A stretch of DNA of 64,000 nt from Seonamhaeicola sp. (lineage in GTDB: Bacteria > Bacteroidota > Bacteroidia > Flavobacteriales > Flavobacteriaceae), in NCBI RefSeq assembly GCF_028281565.1, contig NZ_JANQJQ010000047.1, positions 62,001 through 126,000 of the forward strand. Reading direction: 5' to 3'. Positions 1 to 8,657 of this stretch are shown in pieces (within the stretch, counting starts at the first letter, position 1; each line of letters starts with the position of its first letter). Under the pieces are notes generated by a model, which did not search any database, was not told the DNA's origin, and worked only from the letters and a program-made list of their open reading frames with translations. The translations under genes were made by a program, and so were the position numbers.

Positions 1-1
1 C

Positions 2-277
2 GAAGGCTTGCACATCACGTCTATGGCCGGAACCTGGATGAGTATTGTGGAAGGGTTTGGTGGTATGCGTGTAAAAGATAATATGCTGTCGTTCACACCT
101 CAAATTCCAAAACAATGGAAAGGGTATTCTTTTAAGGTGAACTTTAGAGATGCTATTATAAAAGTAAATGTAACGCAAAACGGAACCAATTTTGAACTAG
201 AAGGGAAACACGAATTGCAAATTCTGGTGAATGATACTTTGGTAACTATTGAGCCAAATAATCTGGTAACAGTTTAA
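2..277 (+). CDS. GH65 maltose/trehalose-type phosphorylase, C-terminal fragment
   Basis: This is the 3' end of a gene that begins before the window; the reading frame is open from base 2. The roughly 91 visible residues match the C-terminal beta-sandwich of GH65 disaccharide phosphorylases: the motif MAGTWMSIVEGFGGMRV, then a strand-rich segment ending in a predicted small beta domain. Family knowledge: GH65 enzymes phosphorolyse maltose, trehalose or kojibiose to beta-glucose-1-phosphate plus glucose. The catalytic (alpha/alpha)6 barrel is not in the window, so substrate cannot be read. The next gene, a GH13 lipoprotein, begins 10 nt downstream, so this is part of the starch operon. Maltose phosphorylase is the most likely identity from context (inference). 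Confidence 0.75.
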   Translation, partial: EGLHITSMAGTWMSIVEGFGGMRVKDNMLSFTPQIPKQWKGYSFKVNFRDAIIKVNVTQNGTNFELEGKHELQILVNDTLVTIEPNNLVTV

Positions 278-287
278 TTTAATTTTA

Positions 288-2237
288 ATGAAAATGAAAA
301 ATTTAGTCAGAATGGCTGCTATATTTTTCTTAGCTCTCAGTTTTTCTTGTAACGAGAAAAAAGAGCATGTAGCTAATGAAACCCCTTCAGAACCTATTAT
401 GGAATTTCAGGAAATAGAGCGCATTGAACCCCTAAACTGGTGGGTAGGTTTTAAAAATCAGGAATTACAACTATTGGTAAAACATCCCAATATTTCGAAA
501 GCTGTACCTCAAATAAATTATGCCGGGGTGACTATTGATAAAGTGCATAAAGCGGATAGCCCAAACTATTTATTTATCGATTTAACGCTTGCTGAAACCA
601 CTAAAGCTGGGAAATTCAATATAGAGTTTACTTTTGAAAACGGAGATAAAAAACAACATACCTATGAGTTGAAAACAAGGAAAAAATCTGCTGATGATTT
701 TATCGGTTTTGATAGTTCGGATGCCATTTACTTGATAACTCCTGACCGATTTGCAAACGGAAATCCTGAGAACGACATAGTGGGGTCCATGAACGAAACC
801 ACAATTGACAGAACAGATGGTTATGCCAGACATGGTGGGGATATTAGAGGGATTATAAATCATTTAGATTATATTCACGATCTTGGTTATACCGCAATTT
901 GGCCTTGTCCTTTATTGACAAATGATATGCCCAGAGGGTCTTATCATGGTTACGCTATGACCGATTACTATGAGATTGACCCACGCTTTGGAACTTTAGA
1001 GGATTATCTGGAATTATCTTCAAAAATGTCTGCAAAAGGGATGAAGTTAGTTATGGACCAGGTGGCAAACCATTGTGGACTTGAGCATTGGTGGATGAAA
1101 GATCTACCATTTAAAGATTGGGTAAATTATCAGCCGCATTATGAAGAAAATAAGGATGACTGGAATGGTCAGGTTACCAAAACCTCTAACCATAAAAGAA
1201 CCGCCAATCAGGATATTTATGCTTCCAAAGCAGATAAAGAAGGTATGACGGATGGTTGGTTTGTTTCGGATATGCCCGATTTAAATCAGCGTAATCCGTA
1301 TATGGCCAAATACATCATTCAAAACAGTATTTGGTGGGTAGAGACTGCAAACTTAGGAGGCATCCGTCAAGACACTTATCCATATCCGAATAAAGATTTT
1401 ATGGGTCAATGGGCGGGCGCCATTATGACCGAATATCCTAATTTCAGTATTGTGGGAGAAGAGTGGAGTTATAATCCATTACTTATTGCTTACTGGCAAA
1501 ATGGTGCGAAAAATAAGGACGGATACAATTCTAATCTCAGATCACCAATGGATTTTGCCATGCAACGGAAAGTTGTGGAGGCTTTAAATGAAGAAGAATC
1601 CTGGGATAGAGGTTTGGTAAAAATCTATGAAGGACTGGCTAACGATTTTCACTATGTAAAGCCAAAAGACTTATTGATTTTTCCCGATAATCACGATATG
1701 AGCCGCATTTTCACCCAACTAAATGGTGATGTGATTAATACCAAAATGGCATTGAGCTATATACTCACTTTACCAAGAATTCCTCAGGTTTATTATGGTA
1801 CGGAAATACTAATGGACGATTTTGATAAACCTGGAGACCACGGGCTTATTAGGACCGATTTCCCTGGTGGTTGGGAAGGTGACAGCATAAATGCGTTTAC
1901 CGGAGAAGGTCTTACAGCTGCTCAAAAAGGTATGCAAACATTCCTGAGCAAGGTGCTTAATTACAGAAAAAATAGTAAAGCTATACATGAAGGTAGTACG
2001 ACCCATTTTGCACCCCAAAATGGTATTTACGCCCTGTTTAGAACTAATGGAGATGAGACGGTTGTCCATATAATTAATAAAAATGAAGGTGTAACAAACT
2101 TAGATTTATCAAGGTTTGATGAAATAGGTCTTAACGGAAAAACCTTAAAGAATATAGTAAGCGAAGATACTATGGTTTGGGGTGATACATTAGAGCTGAA
2201 AGAAAAAGGAAGCATGATTTTAACTACTAAGTTTTAG
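288..2237 (+). CDS. GH13 alpha-amylase family lipoprotein (SusA/neopullulanase-like)
   Basis: Surface or periplasmic starch-degrading enzyme of 649 residues. A short signal ends at a lipobox Cys (FSCNEKK, about residue 21), so it is a lipoprotein. Residues about 40-130 look like the N-terminal beta domain of cyclomaltodextrinase/neopullulanase enzymes; the GH13 barrel follows. All four GH13 regions are visible: DQVANH (region I), GIRQDT with the nucleophile Asp near 362, VGEEW with the acid Glu near 391, and PDNHD (region IV). A C-terminal beta domain closes the protein. It starts 10 nt after the GH65 gene and ends 2 nt before the next one, so it is co-transcribed. ATG at 288 or at 294 is possible. 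Expected products are maltose and short maltodextrins, used by the GH31 and GH65 enzymes of the same operon. Confidence 0.9.
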   Translation: MKMKNLVRMAAIFFLALSFSCNEKKEHVANETPSEPIMEFQEIERIEPLNWWVGFKNQELQLLVKHPNISKAVPQINYAGVTIDKVHKADSPNYLFIDLTLAETTKAGKFNIEFTFENGDKKQHTYELKTRKKSADDFIGFDSSDAIYLITPDRFANGNPENDIVGSMNETTIDRTDGYARHGGDIRGIINHLDYIHDLGYTAIWPCPLLTNDMPRGSYHGYAMTDYYEIDPRFGTLEDYLELSSKMSAKGMKLVMDQVANHCGLEHWWMKDLPFKDWVNYQPHYEENKDDWNGQVTKTSNHKRTANQDIYASKADKEGMTDGWFVSDMPDLNQRNPYMAKYIIQNSIWWVETANLGGIRQDTYPYPNKDFMGQWAGAIMTEYPNFSIVGEEWSYNPLLIAYWQNGAKNKDGYNSNLRSPMDFAMQRKVVEALNEEESWDRGLVKIYEGLANDFHYVKPKDLLIFPDNHDMSRIFTQLNGDVINTKMALSYILTLPRIPQVYYGTEILMDDFDKPGDHGLIRTDFPGGWEGDSINAFTGEGLTAAQKGMQTFLSKVLNYRKNSKAIHEGSTTHFAPQNGIYALFRTNGDETVVHIINKNEGVTNLDLSRFDEIGLNGKTLKNIVSEDTMVWGDTLELKEKGSMILTTKF

Positions 2238-2239
2238 TT

Positions 2240-4294
2240 ATGGATCGATTAATAGTAATCTGCTTCCTTTTACTTTTTTGGTCTTGTAAAACAGACAAAA
2301 AGCAGGATAATGATAATCCTGTTTTGGGAGATGAGGTGGTCACGTTTATAGTAAACGGTTACCCTGAAGGGCATAGCCTGAACGATGCTATTTATATTTC
2401 TGGCGATTTTGAGGGTTGGTCCGGTGGACGGGAACAATTCAAATTAAAACAAGAACATGATTTTTATGCTGTAAGTATTCCCAAGTATCGTAAAAACATC
2501 AATTTTAAGTTCACAAAAGGAAACTGGGATGTCGTAGAATGTAGGTCTAATGGAAACCCTATTGAAAATAGGAAATATGCCTTCAGCAAATTAAAGGATA
2601 CGGTTTTTGTGACCATTGCCAATTGGAACCATCCTGAAAATCAAAGTAATAATGCTACGGCTGCACCTAACGTGCAGGTTTTTGCGGAGGCGTATTTAAT
2701 GCCTCAGTTAGATAGAAAACGAAAAATCTCAATTTATTTACCACCGGATTACGAGGCTTCTAATGAGAGTTATCCCGTGCTTTACATGCATGATGGACAG
2801 AATGTATTTGATGTTTCCACATCTTATGCAGGCGAATGGGAGGTAGATGAAACCTTAAATAAAATTTACACAAGAACGGGTTTCGGGCTTATTGTGGTAG
2901 CCATAGATCACGGCGGAGAAAAACGCTTTGCTGAATACGCACCTTGGGATCATGAAGAACATGGTAAAGCAGAAGGGGATGCCTATTTGAATTTTATTGT
3001 AAATAATTTAAAGCCGGCAATTGACAAGACTTACAGAACCAAGTCTGATGCAAGAAATACAGCCATCATGGGCTCGTCATTAGGAGGATTGATAACCCAT
3101 TATGCTGCATTTAAATATCCGAATGTTTTTGGAAAAGCAGGTGTGTTTTCACCATCCTATTGGTGTTCTCAAAAAGTTTTTGAACAGGTAAAATCCAATG
3201 AGAAACTGTCAAATTCAAGATTGTATTTTCTAATGGGAGGTTTGGAAGACGATCGTATGCTTCCAAATTTCCACAAGATGATTGATTTGCTGAAAGACTC
3301 AAATTTCAATTCTGAAAATTTGAAAAAAAATCTGGTTCCTGAAGGCAATCATGATGAAAAACTTTGGCGGGAAAATTTTGAGGACGCTATCACCTGGTTA
3401 TTCCAATTGGATAAAATGAATGCATCAAAGACATCAAAAGAGATTTCAGAAAATATTGTTGGTAAATTAGATAGGTATCAACCGTTTCCATCAAAATACA
3501 TCAAACCGCGTCCGGTAGATGTTTGGTTGCCCGAGGATTATTCCAAGGATAAAAAGTATGCCGTATTATATATGCATGACGGCCAAATGTTATTTGATAG
3601 TAACGCCACATGGAATAAACAGGAATGGAAAGTGGATGAATGGGCCTCAAAACTTATGAAAGAAGGAAAAACCAAAGACTTTATTGTTGTTGGTATTCAT
3701 AATATCAAAGAATTGAGGTGGTTTGATCTGTTTCCTCAAAAAGCTTTTAAGAACTTAAAGAAAGGGACCGATATTACGATGCTCCATGACGGCTATGACG
3801 GTTTTAATGAGACCTTGTTGAACGGTGACAATTACTTAAAGTTTTTAGTTAAAGAATTAAAACCATTTATAGATTCAAAGTACCCTGTTTACACAGACCG
3901 TGAAAACACCTTTGTAGCCGGGTCCAGTATGGGTGGTTTAATGAGCATGTATGCCATTAGCGAATATCCGGATGTTTTTTCAAGGGCCGCTTGTATCTCT
4001 ACACACTGGGTAGGGTCGGCACCAATTGAAAACAACCCATTGCCGGAGGCTATTTTTAAATACATGGAAGCGCATTTGCCCTCATCAAAAACTCACAGGC
4101 TTTATTTCGATTACGGTACTGAGACGCTTGATGCACATTATCCGCAATATGCGCCCAGAGTGGATGCCATTCTTAAGGCAAAAGGCTATACCAATACTAA
4201 TTCAAGGAATTTAAAATTTGAAGGAACGGATCATTCCGAGAATTCATGGAATCAGAGATTAGATATTCCGTTAACATTTTTATTAAGCAAGTAG
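2240..4294 (+). CDS. Lipoprotein with a starch-binding-like N-domain and two tandem esterase domains
   Basis: A 684-residue lipoprotein (lipobox FWSCKTD at about residue 16). Residues about 30-125 resemble a CBM20/CBM48 carbohydrate-binding or E-set domain (an ISGDFEGWSGG turn and aromatic residues). Two esterase-D/PF00756-type alpha/beta hydrolase domains follow, each with its own nucleophile elbow: GSSLGG near residue 280 and GSSMGG near 560, and each with a YMHDGQ signature at its start. The duplication is clear because both copies share the order YPVLYMHDGQ / YAVLYMHDGQ then the elbow. Family members hydrolyse acyl or feruloyl esters; the substrate here is unknown, but location inside a starch operon suggests removal of acyl groups from alpha-glucan or a related glycan (inference). 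It overlaps no neighbour; a 37-bp palindromic repeat begins at its stop codon. Confidence 0.8.
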   Translation: MDRLIVICFLLLFWSCKTDKKQDNDNPVLGDEVVTFIVNGYPEGHSLNDAIYISGDFEGWSGGREQFKLKQEHDFYAVSIPKYRKNINFKFTKGNWDVVECRSNGNPIENRKYAFSKLKDTVFVTIANWNHPENQSNNATAAPNVQVFAEAYLMPQLDRKRKISIYLPPDYEASNESYPVLYMHDGQNVFDVSTSYAGEWEVDETLNKIYTRTGFGLIVVAIDHGGEKRFAEYAPWDHEEHGKAEGDAYLNFIVNNLKPAIDKTYRTKSDARNTAIMGSSLGGLITHYAAFKYPNVFGKAGVFSPSYWCSQKVFEQVKSNEKLSNSRLYFLMGGLEDDRMLPNFHKMIDLLKDSNFNSENLKKNLVPEGNHDEKLWRENFEDAITWLFQLDKMNASKTSKEISENIVGKLDRYQPFPSKYIKPRPVDVWLPEDYSKDKKYAVLYMHDGQMLFDSNATWNKQEWKVDEWASKLMKEGKTKDFIVVGIHNIKELRWFDLFPQKAFKNLKKGTDITMLHDGYDGFNETLLNGDNYLKFLVKELKPFIDSKYPVYTDRENTFVAGSSMGGLMSMYAISEYPDVFSRAACISTHWVGSAPIENNPLPEAIFKYMEAHLPSSKTHRLYFDYGTETLDAHYPQYAPRVDAILKAKGYTNTNSRNLKFEGTDHSENSWNQRLDIPLTFLLSK

Positions 4295-4330
4295 ACCTGC
4301 CAGGTTTTTAAAACCTGGCAGGTCTGAAAA
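4294..4330. repeat. 37-bp dispersed palindromic repeat, copy 1
   Basis: A perfect inverted repeat with 15-bp arms (GACCTGCCAGGTTTT and its complement) around a single central T, followed by CTGAAAA. An exact 37-bp copy lies at 14671-14707. It sits between the esterase stop codon and the GH31 gene, where it could act as an mRNA-stabilising or attenuating hairpin. It has no U-run, so a simple intrinsic terminator is less likely. Confidence 0.9.
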
Positions 4331-4344
4331 AACATAGCAATTAA

Positions 4345-6777
4345 ATGCAGTATTTAAGACCACTTATCCTATTTCTTTTCTCTTCGGCCTTATCATTTGC
4401 TCAAAACGGTAACAGGATTTTTGAAACCGTTATTGAAAATGAAGATCATTTGGTTATTAAAGTAAGTGACGGAGCATACCGTATTCAATTCTATACACCT
4501 GAAATTGTTGAAACGTCTTTTATTCCAAAAGGGGAAGCCTTTAAAGAGGTATCTCATGCTGTTGTATTAAACAGGAAACCTGTGAAACCCATGGCAGTGG
4601 TAACAAACTCAGGGTTCCATTATACTACCGATGGCATATCTGTAACAATTCAAAAACAACCCTTTCAAATTTCATATGCTTATAAGGAAAAACAAATCAT
4701 TTCCGAAAAGCGAGGGTATTTCAAATCGGCACATAAACCAATGGATTTGGTAAGTGGTAATATTACGGCTAAGACCACGGAAAAAATTGAATTTAATCTA
4801 ACCCCGGATGAGGTGCTTTATGGAGGCGGAGCAAGAGCCCTGGGAATGAACCGAAGGGGAAATAAATTACCGCTGTACAACCGGGCACATTATGGTTATG
4901 AAACCAGGTCGGAGTTGATGAATTATACAATGCCTATTGTTTTATCTTCAAAACAATATATGGTTCATTTTGATAATGCGCCCATAGGGTATTTGGATTT
5001 AGACAGCCAAAGTGATAATACATTAACTTATGAAACTATTTCAGGAAGAAAAACCTATCAGGTCATCGCGGGTGATTCCTGGTATGATATTCTAGATAAT
5101 TATACCGATTTAACAGGAAAGCAACCCATGCCGCCACGTTGGGCTTTGGGGAATTTTTCCAGCCGGTTTGGATATCATTCACAAGCCGAAACTGAAGCTA
5201 CGATTACTAAATTTAAAGCGGAAGACATTCCTGTGGACGCCATTATTTTAGACTTATACTGGTTTGGTAAGGAAGTGCAGGGCACTATGGGAAATCTTGA
5301 GTTTTTAAAAGATTCTTTCCCTGATCCTAAGCAGATGATTAAAAACCTTCAGGATAAGAATGTAGAAACCATTTTGATTACTGAACCTTTTGTTTTAACA
5401 ACGTCTAACAGATGGGATGAGGCAGTTAATAAAGATGTATTGGCAAAAGATTCTGTTGGCAACCCATTTACATTCGATTTCTATTTTGGCAACACAGGGT
5501 TAATTGATATTTACAACCCAAAAGGGAAAAACTGGTTTAAAAACATTTACAAAGACCTGGCTAAAATGGGTGTTACCGGTTTTTGGGGTGATTTGGGAGA
5601 ACCCGAAGTACATCCTGATGGATTACTGCATGCTACCGGAACAGCTAACGAGATGCACAACATTTACGGGCATCATTGGGCCGAATTGGTGTATGAAGCC
5701 AATAAAGAAGTAAACCCTGACCAAAGGCCGTTTACCTTAATGCGTGCCGGTTATTCGGGATCGCAGCGTTTTGGGTTGATCCCATGGTCGGGCGATGTGA
5801 ACAGAACCTGGGGTGGATTTCAAAGTCAACCCGAAATTGCACTACAAATGGGTATGCAAGGGTTGGCTTATATGCATTCGGACCTTGGTGGTTTTGCCGG
5901 AGCCAATCTGGATGATGAGCTTTATGTCCGTTGGTTGCAATATGGGGTGTTTCAACCAATTTACAGACCGCATGCGCAGGAGGATGTTCCCAGTGAACCG
6001 GTGTTTAGGAGTGATAAAGCCAAAGCTTTGGCAAAAGAAGCTATTGAGTTAAGGTATAAATTACTGCCCTACAATTATAATTTGGTTTATGAAAATAATC
6101 AATTGGGAAAACCTTTAATGCGTCCGCTCTTTTTTGAAGAGCCAGATAATCCGGAATTGTTCAACGATTCTAAAACTTACTTATGGGGCCATGATATTTT
6201 AGTGTCACCCGTTTTATATCCGGGTAAAAAAGAACAAGAAGTTTACTTTCCTGATGGCACTAATTGGTTCGATTTTTACACAGATAAGCGTATTGAAGGG
6301 GGACAAACCAAAACAGTTGCCTTAAACGAAAACAATATTCCAACTTATGTGAGAGCAGGCGCTTTTATTCCTATGGCGAAACCTATGCAATCTACTAAGG
6401 AGTACAACGCTGATAATTTGGACTTACACTACTATTTTGATAAGTCAATTGAGGAAGTTGAAACAGTATTTTATAATGATGATGGTACATCTGCAGATGC
6501 TTTTGAAAAAGGGGCATATGAAATTTTAGAGTTCGAAGCTGAATTTGAAAGATCTTGTTTGGAAATAGAATTAGAAGCAGCGATAGGGAACAACTTTAAA
6601 ACCCAAATTAAAGACATTCATTTGATAGTACACAACATCAATAAGCAACCGCGGCGTATTAAAATTGACGGTAAAAAAATTGATGCTCATTGGAATGATC
6701 AAACAAAAACTTTAAGTATTCCTGTAAAATGGAACCCTTCAGAAGAAATAGAAATAAAAATAAAACTTAAAAAATAA
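4345..6777 (+). CDS. GH31 alpha-glucosidase, secreted
   Basis: 810 residues with a classical signal peptide ending SALSFAQNG (about residue 20), so periplasmic or outer-membrane facing. Order: N-terminal GH31 beta-sandwich (about 30-240), catalytic TIM barrel (about 250-600) and C-terminal beta domains of the DUF5110 type. The catalytic nucleophile lies in GFWGDLGEPE and the acid/base in WSGDVNRTWGGF. GH31 alpha-glucosidases release glucose from the non-reducing ends of malto-oligosaccharides. The gene lies between the esterase lipoprotein and a GH13 lipoprotein with short spacers, fitting a role in finishing maltodextrin breakdown. Other GH31 specificities (alpha-xylosidase, isomaltase) cannot be excluded from sequence alone; the GH13/GH65 context favours maltodextrin. 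Confidence 0.9.
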   Translation: MQYLRPLILFLFSSALSFAQNGNRIFETVIENEDHLVIKVSDGAYRIQFYTPEIVETSFIPKGEAFKEVSHAVVLNRKPVKPMAVVTNSGFHYTTDGISVTIQKQPFQISYAYKEKQIISEKRGYFKSAHKPMDLVSGNITAKTTEKIEFNLTPDEVLYGGGARALGMNRRGNKLPLYNRAHYGYETRSELMNYTMPIVLSSKQYMVHFDNAPIGYLDLDSQSDNTLTYETISGRKTYQVIAGDSWYDILDNYTDLTGKQPMPPRWALGNFSSRFGYHSQAETEATITKFKAEDIPVDAIILDLYWFGKEVQGTMGNLEFLKDSFPDPKQMIKNLQDKNVETILITEPFVLTTSNRWDEAVNKDVLAKDSVGNPFTFDFYFGNTGLIDIYNPKGKNWFKNIYKDLAKMGVTGFWGDLGEPEVHPDGLLHATGTANEMHNIYGHHWAELVYEANKEVNPDQRPFTLMRAGYSGSQRFGLIPWSGDVNRTWGGFQSQPEIALQMGMQGLAYMHSDLGGFAGANLDDELYVRWLQYGVFQPIYRPHAQEDVPSEPVFRSDKAKALAKEAIELRYKLLPYNYNLVYENNQLGKPLMRPLFFEEPDNPELFNDSKTYLWGHDILVSPVLYPGKKEQEVYFPDGTNWFDFYTDKRIEGGQTKTVALNENNIPTYVRAGAFIPMAKPMQSTKEYNADNLDLHYYFDKSIEEVETVFYNDDGTSADAFEKGAYEILEFEAEFERSCLEIELEAAIGNNFKTQIKDIHLIVHNINKQPRRIKIDGKKIDAHWNDQTKTLSIPVKWNPSEEIEIKIKLKK

Positions 6778-6781
6778 CAAC

Positions 6782-8656
6782 ATGAATAAAACAGTTATTT
6801 TAGCATGTTTTTTAGCATTTACGATCATGTATAGCTGTAAAAAAGAAGTGAAAAAACCACAATCGGATACAAAAACATCGTTTAAGAAAAAACAAGTGGT
6901 GTACCAGGTGTTTACACGCCTTTTCGGTAATACCAATGCTACCAACAAACCATGGGGAACTATTGAAGAGAATGGCGTTGGAAAATTTAACGACTTCACT
7001 GATAAAGCCCTTAATGAGATCAGGGATTTAGGCGTCACCCATATTTGGTACACCGGTGTGCCGCATCATGATGTTATCACCGACTATACCGAATTTGGTA
7101 TTTCAAATGATGATCCGGATGTAGTTAAAGGGCGTGCCGGATCACCCTACGCAGTAAAAGATTATTATAATGTAAACCCTGATTTGGCAGAAGATGTTGA
7201 AAATCGTCTGGAAGAATTTAAAGCCTTAATTGAACGTTCTCACAATGCCGGGTTAAAAGTGATCATTGATATTGTTCCTAATCATGTGGCCAGAAATTAT
7301 CAGGGGTTGACCAATCCCGAAGGTGTAAAAGATTTTGGTGCAGACGATGATAAAACGCTAACCTATCATGTAAATAACAACTTTTATTACAATCCTGATG
7401 AATCCTTTAAAGTGCCGGTTTGGGAGGGAGACTATTCGCCTTTAGGTGATGAAACACATCCCCTGGAAGATGGTGAATTTGATGAGGTGCCTGCAAAATG
7501 GACAGGAAACGGGTCGCGTTTATCACAACCCCATATGAATGACTGGTACGAAACCGTAAAAGTGAATTATGGTGTAACGCCGGACGGAACTAAAGATTTT
7601 GATGACTTGCCTGCAGGTTTCGAGAATGAAGATTATCAAAAACATTTTGAGTTTTGGAAAGATAAAACCATCCCGGATTCATGGGTAAAGTTTAGGGATA
7701 TTGCTTTGTATTGGACCGATATGGGTGTTGATGGATTCCGCTTTGACATGGCAGAAATGGTACCTGTAGAGTTTTGGAGTTATATGAATTCCAGTATAAA
7801 AACGAAAAATCACGAAGCCTTTCTGTTGGCCGAGGTATATAACCCGAGTTTGTACAGGGATTATATCAAAAAAGGAAAGATGGATTATTTGTATGACAAG
7901 GTGCAATTATATGATACCATTAAACACGTGATGCAAGGCCATGGAAAAACTGATAACATTCCACCAATCCAGGACGATCTGAAGGATATTGAACATCACA
8001 TGTTGCACTTTTTGGAAAATCATGATGAGCAACGTATTGCCAGCCCTGAGTTTGCAGGCAATGCGGAAAAGGGGAAGCCGGCTATGGTGGTTTCAACTAC
8101 GATCAGTACCTCACCAACCATGGTTTATTTTGGACAGGAATTAGGCGAGCCCGGAGCAGAAGATGCCGGTTTCGGAAAACCTTCAAGAACCTCTATTTTT
8201 GATTATATCGGTGTGCCACATTTACAACGTTGGGTGAATAATAAACAGTTTGATGGCGGACAATCAACTGAAGAAGAAAAAACGTTACGGGACTTTTACA
8301 AACGCCTGTTGAACTTTACTGTTAACAGTGCTGCCTTGGCTGGAGCCTATCAGGATGTTCACGCATACAATAGAGAGCGCACAGAAAATTATACTGATAA
8401 AGTATTATCTTTTGTTCGGTGGAGTGATGATGAAAAACTTGTAGTCGTGTCTAATTTTGATGACGCAAACACTTATGAGTTTCAATTAAAAATACCTCAA
8501 AATGTTATTGACAGCTGGGGTTTAAACGACGGAAATTATAAAGCAAGTGATGTGCTGTATAATGACTATGTCTCTGACTTAAAAGTCGAGAATGGAATGG
8601 GAACCATTAGTGTTAAAATAAATGCTTTGGAATCCTTTATTTTAAAAATTGAATAA
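6782..8656 (+). CDS. GH13 alpha-amylase family lipoprotein
   Basis: 624 residues; lipobox MYSCKKE at about residue 19 makes it a lipoprotein. GH13 regions seen: DIVPNH (I), DGFRFDMAE (II, nucleophile Asp), LLAEVYNP (III, acid Glu) and LENHDEQR (IV). A C-terminal beta-sandwich ends the protein. The long insert between barrel strands (about residues 80-130, containing an HHDVITDY segment) is typical of Bacteroidota GH13 enzymes that act on linear alpha-glucans. It begins 4 nt after the GH31 gene and its stop precedes the next start by one base, so translation is probably coupled. Likely a second surface or periplasmic amylase in the same starch system. Confidence 0.88.
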   Translation: MNKTVILACFLAFTIMYSCKKEVKKPQSDTKTSFKKKQVVYQVFTRLFGNTNATNKPWGTIEENGVGKFNDFTDKALNEIRDLGVTHIWYTGVPHHDVITDYTEFGISNDDPDVVKGRAGSPYAVKDYYNVNPDLAEDVENRLEEFKALIERSHNAGLKVIIDIVPNHVARNYQGLTNPEGVKDFGADDDKTLTYHVNNNFYYNPDESFKVPVWEGDYSPLGDETHPLEDGEFDEVPAKWTGNGSRLSQPHMNDWYETVKVNYGVTPDGTKDFDDLPAGFENEDYQKHFEFWKDKTIPDSWVKFRDIALYWTDMGVDGFRFDMAEMVPVEFWSYMNSSIKTKNHEAFLLAEVYNPSLYRDYIKKGKMDYLYDKVQLYDTIKHVMQGHGKTDNIPPIQDDLKDIEHHMLHFLENHDEQRIASPEFAGNAEKGKPAMVVSTTISTSPTMVYFGQELGEPGAEDAGFGKPSRTSIFDYIGVPHLQRWVNNKQFDGGQSTEEEKTLRDFYKRLLNFTVNSAALAGAYQDVHAYNRERTENYTDKVLSFVRWSDDEKLVVVSNFDDANTYEFQLKIPQNVIDSWGLNDGNYKASDVLYNDYVSDLKVENGMGTISVKINALESFILKIE

Positions 8657-8657
8657 A

